Source: a virus
Length of the DNA stretch: 20,046 nucleotides
IMG/VR virus record: IMGVR_UViG_3300025112_000255
Coordinates: 1-20,046 of that record
Reading direction: 5' to 3' (one strand)
Part shown: one piece after another, positions 9,232 to 15,905 of the stretch
How the letters are laid out: each line of letters opens with the position of its first letter
How positions within the stretch are numbered: position 1 is the first letter of the stretch
The notes under the pieces: generated by a model
Databases searched by the model: none
Seen by the model: the letters and a program-made list of their open reading frames with translations, nothing else
What the model was told of the DNA's origin: nothing
Translations under genes and position numbers: made by a program

Positions 9232-9246
9232 CCGCGCGTCGCGCGT
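9232..9246. terminator. GC-only palindrome between convergent genes, possible bidirectional terminator
   Basis: Only 30 bases separate two genes that end facing each other (9224 and 9255). Within them CGCGCGTCGCGCG can fold as a five-base-pair stem (9233-9237 with 9241-9245) and a three-base loop. The run stands out in AT-rich DNA. No good T-tract follows on the plus side; on the minus side a short TTTT follows. It could be a weak terminator in either direction or a collision-buffering hairpin. The stem is short, so confidence is limited. Confidence 0.4.
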
Positions 9247-9254
9247 ATATCCTA

Positions 9255-10685
9255 CTAAATCCATGACCTTAATTCTTCTCCTAAAACTTCTGATGCTATG
9301 TTTATTTTTTTACGGAGAGCTTTTACGATTTTTTCGTCTACGGTCTCTTCACAAATCAAGTCTACATATGTTACGGATTTTTGTTGTCCAATTCTGTGTG
9401 CTCGGTCTTCTGACTGCAGTCTTTTTTCTAAGTCATATCCGTTAGAATAGTAAATAACGGTGTTTGCGGCCGTCAAAGTAATGCCATAGCCGCCCGTAGA
9501 AGGCGTTCCGACCATAAACCGACACCTAGGGTCGTCCTGAAATTTCTTTATATTAGGCTGTCTCTCATCCTGTGGAGTTAACCCATAATAATCAACCACG
9601 GAACCTGGACCATACTCTTTAACTATAGCTTTAATAATAGCATTAATATCGTATTGATAATGAGCCCAGATAATAGCTTTTCCCTCTGTTTCATCAAGTA
9701 CATTCATTAACTCATCTATTCTATTGTTAGCAATAATCTGAGTAGTGCCATCGTCTGCGGTAAAATGTCCACATGTGATTTGATGTAATCTCATTAATTG
9801 AGTTAATACATTAACGGTAGTCACTTGTTTGCCATTTAAATTAGCAAGGGCAGTTTCTTTCATTTGAAGATATAGTTTATTTTGATCAGGACTAAGTTTA
9901 ATATTTCTTTTTAAGTATATCTTTTCGGGTAAATCTAAGCAGTCTTCTTTTAATACTCTATAAGAGAATCCCTTTAATTGATCAGACAATTCTCCTAGAT
10001 TTTTAAAACCAGAAACTACTTGAACCGATCTGCCATGTAAATGCAAAGTCTTCATTTCCGCATACCTATTTCTAAATGCATAATAAGAAGTAAAGTCCAA
10101 TAACCACGGACTTAAAAAACCACATTGACTATATAAATCTAATGGATTTTTAGTGACAGGAGAACCTGTCATTATTCTTCTATATTTAGCATCTTCGGAT
10201 AATTTAAGAATATTTTTAGTTCTTTTAGCGGAAGGAGTTTTAATAGTAGTGCTTTCATCAATAGCCATTAAAGTATTATGGCAAGATAAGAATTTTTTAG
10301 CAAAGTCTACACCCTTGGTAGTACTAAAAGCTTCAACATTCATAATTAAAATATGAAGTTGTTCTTCTGGTTCGAAAAGACTGTCTAATTTTTCTTGTTG
10401 TTTTTTAGTTATATTAGGTTGCCACAATACAGCCATATTTTCAATATGGTCTGGTAAATGCGCAGGGATTTCTTGATTATACCAAGTTCCAATTACACCT
10501 TTAGGTGCAACAATTAAAGCACCATCAACTTTACCTTTATCATAAAGCATAGATAAATTATCTATTAACACTTTTGTTTTACCTGTACCCATTTCCATAA
10601 AATAGGCATAAGTTTCTCTGTTCCATGACTTTTCTAACGCGGTCATTTGATGCGCGTACGGTTTCATTTTAAATTTATATTTCAT
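9255..10685 (-). CDS. SNF2-family helicase/ATPase (superfamily 2)
   Basis: This 476-residue protein is a complete two-lobed superfamily 2 ATPase of the SNF2/DEXH type. An N-terminal YAHQ (10-13) fits the Q-like motif. Walker A is MGTGKT with Lys36. Motif Ia is LIVAPKGV (57-64), motif II is DES (Asp143-Glu144-Ser145), motif III is TGSPV (173-177). The second lobe ends in QSEDRAHRIGQQ (424-435), the SNF2 motif VI with the arginine finger region. There are no chromatin-binding extras, so it is a minimal phage version, likely acting on DNA in replication, recombination or repair. It is the only minus-strand gene in the window. The ATG follows an AAGAAG-like weak ribosome site, and a sigma70-like promoter lies about 20 bases upstream. 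Confidence 0.92.
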   Translation of the reverse strand: MKYKFKMKPYAHQMTALEKSWNRETYAYFMEMGTGKTKVLIDNLSMLYDKGKVDGALIVAPKGVIGTWYNQEIPAHLPDHIENMAVLWQPNITKKQQEKLDSLFEPEEQLHILIMNVEAFSTTKGVDFAKKFLSCHNTLMAIDESTTIKTPSAKRTKNILKLSEDAKYRRIMTGSPVTKNPLDLYSQCGFLSPWLLDFTSYYAFRNRYAEMKTLHLHGRSVQVVSGFKNLGELSDQLKGFSYRVLKEDCLDLPEKIYLKRNIKLSPDQNKLYLQMKETALANLNGKQVTTVNVLTQLMRLHQITCGHFTADDGTTQIIANNRIDELMNVLDETEGKAIIWAHYQYDINAIIKAIVKEYGPGSVVDYYGLTPQDERQPNIKKFQDDPRCRFMVGTPSTGGYGITLTAANTVIYYSNGYDLEKRLQSEDRAHRIGQQKSVTYVDLICEETVDEKIVKALRKKINIASEVLGEELRSWI

Positions 10686-10703
10686 AATTTTTCTTCTTTC
10701 TAT

Positions 10704-10739
10704 GGGTTGACATATAGTTCATCTTGCATTATATGTCAA
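10704..10739 (-). promoter_or_regulatory. Leftward sigma70-like promoter for the helicase gene
   Basis: Reading the minus strand, TTGACA (10739-10734) is followed by 17 bases and TATATG (10716-10711). That is a perfect -35 hexamer and optimal spacing with a fair -10. Initiation would fall near 10704, leaving about a 19-base leader before the ATG at 10685. It is the mirror image of the rightward promoter in the same 33 bases. Confidence 0.7.
10707..10739. repeat. Perfect inverted repeat overlapping divergent promoters
   Basis: TTGACATATA at 10707-10716 is the exact reverse complement of TATATGTCAA at 10730-10739, with 13 bases between. Each arm contains the -35 of one promoter and the -10 of the other, so the two promoters cannot both be occupied easily. 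The dyad could also be an operator for a dimeric regulator. No regulator gene is recognisable next to it. Confidence 0.85.
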
Positions 10740-10742
10740 GAC
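10707..10742 (+). promoter_or_regulatory. Rightward sigma70-like promoter, predicted leaderless start
   Basis: TTGACA at 10707-10712, a 17-base spacer and TATATG at 10730-10735 form a good sigma70-like promoter. Standard spacing puts transcription start at about 10742-10743, the ATG of the next gene. No Shine-Dalgarno sequence exists between promoter and ATG, consistent with a leaderless message. It would drive the replication module. Confidence 0.7.
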
Positions 10743-11102
10743 ATGAAAGTAGAAAATATCGTTTATGTTATACAAGAAGTTCCCGGTACTAAAGCTGGTA
10801 ATCCTAAAATTAATATTATGGGTGCAGCTAAATATGGTAAAATAAAATTTTTACTTCCGGAACTTTCTCAAATTATTTTTTCTCCAGGTCCTTTAATTTT
10901 TAAATTAAGAAAAGGTTTAAAAGATTTTAAAGAAGGAGATCATTTATTATTAACAGGTGATCCTGCAATAATAGGTGTGGCATGTTCAATAGTTTCTGAT
11001 ATTACTAATGGCAAATACAATCTATTAAAATGGGATAGACAAGAAAGTCAATATTATCCTATTGAAATTAACTTATACGAGAAAGGAGAAATTGATGATT
11101 GA
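10743..11102 (+). CDS. Conserved-type phage protein of unknown function, first gene of replication operon
   Basis: This 119-residue protein begins MKVENIVYVIQEVPGTKAGN. A longer frame exists upstream, but it would run through the divergent promoter and encode an unlike, aromatic-rich peptide, so the ATG at 10743 is preferred. The middle reads INIMGAAKYGKIKFLLPELS and later LLLTGDPAIIGVACSIVSDI, suggesting an alpha/beta fold. The end is YYPIEINLYEKGEIDD. I recall close relatives in many uncultured marine phages, always annotated as hypothetical. There is no membrane segment, and no catalytic motif that I can name. It overlaps the next gene by eight bases (ATGATTGA). It could be a replication accessory judging by its operon. 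Confidence 0.8.
   Translation: MKVENIVYVIQEVPGTKAGNPKINIMGAAKYGKIKFLLPELSQIIFSPGPLIFKLRKGLKDFKEGDHLLLTGDPAIIGVACSIVSDITNGKYNLLKWDRQESQYYPIEINLYEKGEIDD
11083..11088 (+). promoter_or_regulatory. Shine-Dalgarno AAGGAG deciding the 11095 start
   Basis: AAGGAG lies six bases before the ATG at 11095, inside the end of the preceding gene. It argues for this start rather than the in-frame ATG 33 bases upstream. Confidence 0.75.
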
Positions 11103-11643
11103 TTTTGAAAAAGACCAGGAGGACGTGTTAAAGAAAACTGATAATATACAATCTCTGGCAGACCAAGTTCAAAAACTAGACTCTTTAACTAAGAGACTTG
11201 AACTACAAGAAGACAATATAAAGAGTACAAAAAAAGAATTAGAATATTTATCTGGAGAGGTTATTCCAACAATGATGAGTGAGATGGGTTTATCCCATCT
11301 TAAACTTATGGATGGATCTTCAGTAGATGTTAAACCGAACTATAGCGCCACTATTACTATAGCAAATAGGGAAGCGGCGTTTAACTGGCTTCGAAACAAC
11401 GGCCTAGGAGATATCATTAAAAACGAAATCTCCGTTTCATTTGGTCGTAACGAAGATAACAAGGCGAGCAGTTATGCAGACCTTGCGAGGAGTCAAGGGT
11501 TAGAACCACAACAAAAGTTGAAGGTAGAGCCCATGACTCTGAAAGCGTTAGTCCGTGAGCGTATTGAGGCAGGAAAAGACATGCCAACGGAACTTTTCAA
11601 CATATTTGTTGGAAATAAAACAACAATAAAAAGGAAACAATAA
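11095..11643 (+). CDS. Phage protein with coiled-coil N-terminus, unknown function
   Basis: This 182-residue protein has a coiled-coil half at about 10-62 (leucine heptads around LDSLTKRLELQEDNIKSTKK). A compact domain follows, with LKLMDGSSVDVKPNYSATI and then FNWLRNNGLGDIIKNEISVS (about 100-119). This coil plus NWLR.NG.GD.IKNE pattern is one I recall from T7-like and siphovirus-type phage genomes near replication genes, as a domain of unknown function. The C-terminus (TLKALVRERIEAGKDMPTEL) is helical and ends in basic residues. The start at 11095 is set by AAGGAG and the eight-base overlap. The second half uses noticeably more G/C-ending codons than its neighbours. Function unknown. Confidence 0.8.
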   Translation: MIDFEKDQEDVLKKTDNIQSLADQVQKLDSLTKRLELQEDNIKSTKKELEYLSGEVIPTMMSEMGLSHLKLMDGSSVDVKPNYSATITIANREAAFNWLRNNGLGDIIKNEISVSFGRNEDNKASSYADLARSQGLEPQQKLKVEPMTLKALVRERIEAGKDMPTELFNIFVGNKTTIKRKQ

Positions 11644-11645
11644 TA

Positions 11646-12407
11646 ATGAACCAAGAAATAGCTAAAAAAGCAAATGCAGGTGCATTGGCAACGAATTTAT
11701 TCGAAGAAGATGCAAATGCTGGCTCTCAGAATATGACGCAAGAAGATCTTGCATTACCATTTCTGAAAGTCTTAGGACAATTATCTCCTGAAGTTAATGA
11801 GAGGGATGGGAAACATATTCAAGGTGCTAAACCTGGAATGATTCTCAACAGTGTCACAAACGAATTGTTTGATGGTGCAAAGGGGATAGATGTTTTACCA
11901 GTCTACTATGAGAGAAAATATGTAGAATGGAAAGACAGAGGTGAGGGTAAAGGCGCTCCAGTAGCAATTCATAATGCCGAAAGTGGTATTATTGAAACAA
12001 CTACTAGGGATAAATCATACAAAGATCGTCTACCTAATGGTAATTACCTAGAGAACACTGCAAATCATTTTGTAATTCTTTTAGGTAAGAGTCCACAAAC
12101 AGCATTGATATCTATGAAGGCTACTCAATTAAAGATTAGTCGTAAATGGAATTCAATCATGATGGGTCTTAAACTACAAGGTAAGAACGGTTTATTTACG
12201 CCGCCAACATATAGCCACATTTATAATCTAAAGACTGTTCAGATGTCTAATGACAAAGGAACATGGTTTGGATGGGAAGTGTCTAAAGTTGGACCAGTTA
12301 CAGATAAAGGTGTTTACGAAGTAGCCAAAAACTTTGCTGAAAGAGTCGGTAAGGGTGATGTTGAAGTTAAACACGGATCTGAAAACAAAGATTCAACACC
12401 GTATTAA
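11646..12407 (+). CDS. Phage protein of unknown function, candidate ssDNA-binding or replication accessory
   Basis: This 253-residue protein starts MNQEIAKKANAGALATNLFE. A conserved-looking core begins at TQEDLALPFLKVLGQLSPEV (about 31-50) and continues with GAKPGMILNSVTNELFDGAK. Beta-rich segments follow, with GIDVLPVYYERKYVEWKDR, then SMKATQLKISRKWNSIMMGL and a TWFGWEVSKVGP strand. I recall relatives in marine and enteric phages placed just ahead of primase/polymerase genes. A single-strand DNA-binding role is a plausible guess from position, the aromatic and basic content and beta-rich look, but the acidic tail typical of such proteins is absent. AAGGAA nine bases upstream supports the start. 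Confidence 0.75.
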   Translation: MNQEIAKKANAGALATNLFEEDANAGSQNMTQEDLALPFLKVLGQLSPEVNERDGKHIQGAKPGMILNSVTNELFDGAKGIDVLPVYYERKYVEWKDRGEGKGAPVAIHNAESGIIETTTRDKSYKDRLPNGNYLENTANHFVILLGKSPQTALISMKATQLKISRKWNSIMMGLKLQGKNGLFTPPTYSHIYNLKTVQMSNDKGTWFGWEVSKVGPVTDKGVYEVAKNFAERVGKGDVEVKHGSENKDSTPY

Positions 12408-12419
12408 CGAATCCTAGGT

Positions 12420-12453
12420 AGTGGGCGTCTAAGCGAGAGTGGATACGCCCACT
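12420..12453. other. GC-rich stem-loop in the gap before the primase gene
   Basis: AGTGGGCGT (12420-12428) and ACGCCCACT (12445-12453) are a perfect nine-base inverted repeat with a 16-base loop. It fills most of the 60-base gap between two same-strand genes. There is no T-tract on either strand, so it is not a standard intrinsic terminator. It may be an RNA processing or stability element, a partial attenuator or a DNA-level site. The rest of the gap holds no good promoter. Confidence 0.6.
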
Positions 12454-12467
12454 TAATAAGAAAATGT

Positions 12468-13964
12468 ATGATAGAAAAATTTAAAAATATATTTAAAGGC
12501 TTAGAAAGAGCCCATGGATGTACTAAGGTTGGTCCAAGTAATAATAACGGAGAAAAAGTTAAAGGACAATCTTTTGTGGTACGAGAATATGTAACAGATG
12601 AACTTTGGTCAAAACATTTACAAGGGACACAAAGTTTAGGAATTATTCCAATCAATGAAGAGAATCAATGTGTGTGGGGATGTGTAGATATAGATTCATA
12701 TGCAGGATTCGATCATAAAAAATTAATAGATAAAATAAAAAGTTTTAAACTACCTCTGGTGGTGTGTAGGTCAAAGAGCGGTGGCGCTCATGTGTTTCTT
12801 TTCTCAGAGACTCCCGTCGACGCAGAAAGAATGAGAGACAAACTTACAGAGATAAAGACACTACTAGGATACGGCGGATCAGAAGTCTTTCCAAAACAAA
12901 TCAGATTAAAATCAGCAGACGACACAGGAAACTTTTTAAACTTACCATACTTTAATGGTGATGATACTTTAAGATATGCATTTAAAGAAGATGGTAATGC
13001 AGCAACTTTAGAAGAATTTTATGAGATCTATAATAATGTAAAACAACTAGATGTTGGTCTCGTAAAAGTACAGAGGCCCCAATCAGAATTTTCTGATGGG
13101 CCTCCGTGCATAGAACTTATGGCAGCAAATAGTATTGAAGAAGGTGGTAGAGACAACGCATTATTTCATTACACAGTTTATGCTAAAAAGAAATGGCCAT
13201 CTGGTTGGCAAGGAAAAGTTTCTTTGTTTAATGAAAAATATGTCAAACCAATCTACGATGATGCAGGATTAAATAGAATTATAAAACAACATGAGAAAAA
13301 AGATTGGGGTTATAAATGTAATGATACTCCAATGTGTAATTTGTGTGATAAAAAATTATGTAAGAGTCGTAAGTATGGAATAGGAGATGAGATAGTATTT
13401 CCATCACTAACAGATTTACAAAAAATTAAATTAGAAAAACCTTATTATTATCTAAATGTAGATGGAGAAAGATTATATTTAGAGAATGTTAAATTTTTAA
13501 AACAACAGAATTTATTCCAAGAAGCTGTTATGGAACAGTTGGACTTTAAACCACCAACAGTTAAACCAAAAGATTGGGATATGATAATAAATCCACTGAT
13601 GAAGAATCACGAACCTGTTGAACCACCTGAAGGTGTAACAACTAATGATCAATTACAGAATCATTTAGAAGAGTTTTGTTTAAATAGACACATTGGAACT
13701 GAAATAAGTGATCTTAAACGAGGTGGTGTATGGACTGATGAAGGCTACCATCACTTTATATTTAGTAAATTCTATAATCAATTTTTAATCAGACAGAGAT
13801 GGGATGTAAATTATTCTAGAACTGCACAAATGTTAAAAGAAGTTTGCAATTGTGAAGACAAAAGAATTGGTAAAGATAGAACTTCAGTATTTAGAGTAAA
13901 ACAATTTGATCTAAAAGAAGAAGAGTATACGCAAAAAGAACTTAAACCGAAGGATGTATTCTAA
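12468..13964 (+). CDS. Archaeo-eukaryotic-type primase (Prim-Pol) with Cys cluster
   Basis: This 498-residue protein looks like a DNA primase/primase-polymerase of the AEP superfamily, closest in style to the TOTE-type primase domain. Catalytic acids are Asp74 and Asp76 in CVDIDS. The nucleotide-binding SKSGGAHVFLF gives His108, and SEVFPKQ supplies Glu139, a plausible third metal ligand. Residues about 214-275 (GRDNALFHYTVYAKKKW) resemble a primase C-terminal helical domain. Cys284, Cys290, Cys293 and Cys298 form a C-x5-C-x2-C-x4-C cluster for zinc or iron-sulfur. The last 200 residues have no Walker motif, so helicase activity must come from elsewhere. A strong hairpin lies inside the gene at 13073-13104. 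The gene follows the 12420 stem-loop and overlaps the next by TAATG. Ribosome site is weak. Confidence 0.82.
   Translation: MIEKFKNIFKGLERAHGCTKVGPSNNNGEKVKGQSFVVREYVTDELWSKHLQGTQSLGIIPINEENQCVWGCVDIDSYAGFDHKKLIDKIKSFKLPLVVCRSKSGGAHVFLFSETPVDAERMRDKLTEIKTLLGYGGSEVFPKQIRLKSADDTGNFLNLPYFNGDDTLRYAFKEDGNAATLEEFYEIYNNVKQLDVGLVKVQRPQSEFSDGPPCIELMAANSIEEGGRDNALFHYTVYAKKKWPSGWQGKVSLFNEKYVKPIYDDAGLNRIIKQHEKKDWGYKCNDTPMCNLCDKKLCKSRKYGIGDEIVFPSLTDLQKIKLEKPYYYLNVDGERLYLENVKFLKQQNLFQEAVMEQLDFKPPTVKPKDWDMIINPLMKNHEPVEPPEGVTTNDQLQNHLEEFCLNRHIGTEISDLKRGGVWTDEGYHHFIFSKFYNQFLIRQRWDVNYSRTAQMLKEVCNCEDKRIGKDRTSVFRVKQFDLKEEEYTQKELKPKDVF
13073..13104. other. Strong intragenic hairpin at the primase domain boundary
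   Basis: GAGGCCC (13073-13079) pairs with GGGCCTC (13098-13104), and ATCAGAA (13082-13088) pairs with TTCTGAT (13091-13097). The stem has 14 base pairs, a two-base bulge (CA at 13080-13081) and a minimal loop. It encodes the linker between the primase catalytic domain and the C-terminal part. It is the strongest fold I found in the window and no T-tract follows. Confidence 0.75.
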
Positions 13965-14164
13965 TGAAACTAAGATGTTTTATAGAAAGCTTTATTGATG
14001 TAGGGAGTGGATTAATTTTAGCAATCTTAATTCAGTTATATATATTTCCATTCTTTGGATTATACCCAACGATCTGGGATAGCTTACATATTGCATTAAT
14101 ATTTACTGCAGTTTCAATTATTAGATCATCAATATGGAGACATTTTTTTAGGAGATATAGATGA
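13964..14164 (+). CDS. Small two-helix membrane protein (DUF7220-like)
   Basis: This 66-residue protein has two predicted membrane segments. The first is at about 12-34 (VGSGLILAILIQLYIFPFFG) and the second at about 42-55 (IALIFTAVSIIRSSIW), followed by a basic RHFFRRYR tail. The I(E/D)S..D...G....L.QL.IFP.FG...AL.FT..SI.RS pattern is one I recall from a widespread phage family of unknown function, which I believe is DUF7220. Positive-inside reasoning puts the basic C-terminus in the cytoplasm. It sits between primase and helicase with a TAATG overlap upstream and an ATGA overlap downstream, so it is made along with the replisome. A role tethering replication to the membrane is only a guess. 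Confidence 0.75.
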   Translation: MKLRCFIESFIDVGSGLILAILIQLYIFPFFGLYPTIWDSLHIALIFTAVSIIRSSIWRHFFRRYR

Positions 14165-15654
14165 AAACAATAGTATTAGGACCACCAGGTACAGGAAAAA
14201 CAACTACACTCTTAAATAAAGTAGATAGTTATTTAAAAGAAACTGACCCAGATAAAATAGGTTACTTTGCTTTCACTCAAAAAGCTGCATACGAAGCAAG
14301 AGACAGAGCAATGAAACAATTTAATTATACAGAAGATGATCTTCCATACTTTAGAACTTTACACTCACTAGCATTTAAAAAACTTGGACTTAAAAAAGAT
14401 CAAGTAATGCAACCAAGACACTACAGAGACCTTGGGAAAAAGCTAGGGTTTCCAGTAGCTTACGCCGAACATCAAGAGGATCATGGATTCTTTACATCTG
14501 ATAGTGAGTACCTACAAATAATTAATTTAGCAAAACTTAGAAATATAACTCCAGATCAACAATACGAACTTCAAGAACATACTCAAGATTTAGAGAGAAA
14601 CAAACTTACTATTATATCTAATGAGTTGGAAAGATATAAAAAAGAATATGGTCTAATAGATTTTAATGACATGATTTTAAATTTTATAAAATCAGATAAG
14701 TCTCCAAACTTTGATGTTGTATTCATTGATGAAGCTCAAGATTTATCTTCAATGCAGTGGGACATGACAAAAACTATTTGGAATAAAGCACAAGATACTT
14801 TTATTGCGGGAGACGATGACCAGGCTATTTTTAAATGGGCTGGTGCTGATGTAGATTCTTTTATAGCCTTACAAGATCAAATGATAAATCTTCCACTTAT
14901 TCAATCACATAGAATACCAATGAAAGTTCATAGACTGGCTATGGGAATTATAAATAGAATTAGAAATAGAATAGATAAAAATTGGAAACCTAAAACTAAT
15001 GAAGGAAGTTTACACAGACATTTTGATATAGAATCAATTAATATGTCCTCTGGCGAATGGTTGATACTATCTAGAACTAAATACATGCTTAAAGAAATAG
15101 AAGATACTTTGTATCGTAAAGGTTTGTATTATGAGAATAAATATAAAAAAAGTTATGAGAAAGATATGCAAGAAGCAGTCACAGACTGGGAACATTTAAG
15201 ACAAGGACAATTAATGTCTTATAAACAAATTGAAAAGATTTATGGTTACATGAATCCTGAACATGTAGATAAAAATAAATTAAAAGGAATGGTGAAAGAA
15301 TCCTTCTATGGTATTGACGCATTGACCAAGGACCACGGATTAAAAACTAACAAAGTTTGGTTTGAAGCTTTTAATGAAGCGGGTCAACAACGAGTAAATT
15401 ATTTAAGAAAGATGAGAGCGAATGGTGAGAAATTAAATAAACCACCAAGAATAAAATTATCTACGATTCACGCCGCTAAAGGGGGTGAATGTGAAAACGT
15501 TGTGTTGTTAACTGATCAAACAAAAACAACTATGAATACATATGAAAAGAATCCTGATGATGAAAATAGATTATACTACGTAGGTGCAACACGAACAAAA
15601 GAAAACTTACATATAATAGAACCAAAACATCCAGAAAAAGGATTTATAATATGA
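14161..15654 (+). CDS. UvrD/Rep-type superfamily 1 DNA helicase
   Basis: This 497-residue ATP-dependent helicase has every main superfamily 1A motif. Walker A is GPPGTGKTT with Lys13. Motif Ia is FTQKAAYEARDRA. Motif II is IDEAQD (Asp190-Asp194). Motif III is GDDDQAIFKWAG (217-228). A SHRIP motif IV follows. Motif V is STIHAAKGGE (434-443) and motif VI is YVGATRTKENL with Arg478. It is shorter than bacterial UvrD (about 720 residues), so the 1B/2B accessory domains are reduced, as in other phage members. AGGAGA five bases upstream supports the start. With no hexameric helicase visible nearby, it is a candidate for unwinding at the phage fork, though a repair or recombination role is possible. 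Confidence 0.93.
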   Translation: MKTIVLGPPGTGKTTTLLNKVDSYLKETDPDKIGYFAFTQKAAYEARDRAMKQFNYTEDDLPYFRTLHSLAFKKLGLKKDQVMQPRHYRDLGKKLGFPVAYAEHQEDHGFFTSDSEYLQIINLAKLRNITPDQQYELQEHTQDLERNKLTIISNELERYKKEYGLIDFNDMILNFIKSDKSPNFDVVFIDEAQDLSSMQWDMTKTIWNKAQDTFIAGDDDQAIFKWAGADVDSFIALQDQMINLPLIQSHRIPMKVHRLAMGIINRIRNRIDKNWKPKTNEGSLHRHFDIESINMSSGEWLILSRTKYMLKEIEDTLYRKGLYYENKYKKSYEKDMQEAVTDWEHLRQGQLMSYKQIEKIYGYMNPEHVDKNKLKGMVKESFYGIDALTKDHGLKTNKVWFEAFNEAGQQRVNYLRKMRANGEKLNKPPRIKLSTIHAAKGGECENVVLLTDQTKTTMNTYEKNPDDENRLYYVGATRTKENLHIIEPKHPEKGFII

Positions 15655-15905
15655 AAGATATATACACAAGACAAGTGGGCGGAAACCATTATAAATCAAT
15701 GGTTATTCAGCCATCAGAATTTATAAATAAAAATAATATTCCTTTTGCTGAAGGCAATGCAATTAAATATTTATGTAGACACAAACAGAAGAATCAAAAA
15801 CAAGATTTGGAAAAAGCAATTCATTATTGTCAAATGGCAATTGAACGTGATTACCCAGATAAACAAGAAACAAATAAACATAACTCATGGGGAATATTAA
15901 AATGA
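15651..15905 (+). CDS. DUF3310-type phage protein
   Basis: This 84-residue protein matches the DUF3310 family, common in phage replication/nucleotide gene clusters. The N-terminal GGNHY motif is at 10-14, QPSEFI follows at 20-25, and the hallmark GNAIKYLCRHKQKN is at 35-48, followed by a DLEKAIHY helix. The family is often called a nucleotide kinase-like protein in annotation, but I see no Walker motif and the biochemical role is unproven. The start overlaps the helicase stop (ATGA) and AAGGA lies eight bases upstream. It overlaps the polymerase gene in the same way, which ties it to replication. Confidence 0.88.
   Translation: MKDIYTRQVGGNHYKSMVIQPSEFINKNNIPFAEGNAIKYLCRHKQKNQKQDLEKAIHYCQMAIERDYPDKQETNKHNSWGILK

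Noticed and set aside
9197-9445. Open plus-strand frame of 82 residues at the lysis/helicase junction
   Set aside because: It lies antisense to the end of the SNF2 helicase, has no ribosome site and encodes a Leu/Phe-rich shadow of the helicase coding strand.
10433-10449. Seven-base stem CCATATT/AATATGG inside the helicase gene
   Set aside because: AT-rich, in coding sequence and no T-tract; chance level for this composition.
10647-10742. N-terminal extension of the 119-residue protein
   Set aside because: It would run through both promoters and overlap the helicase start; the extra residues are unlike the rest, and the ATG at 10743 fits the promoter spacing.
11282-11300. Stem AGATGGG/CCCATCT inside the 182-residue gene
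   Set aside because: Seven base pairs within coding sequence without other signals; noted only as a possible recombination boundary.
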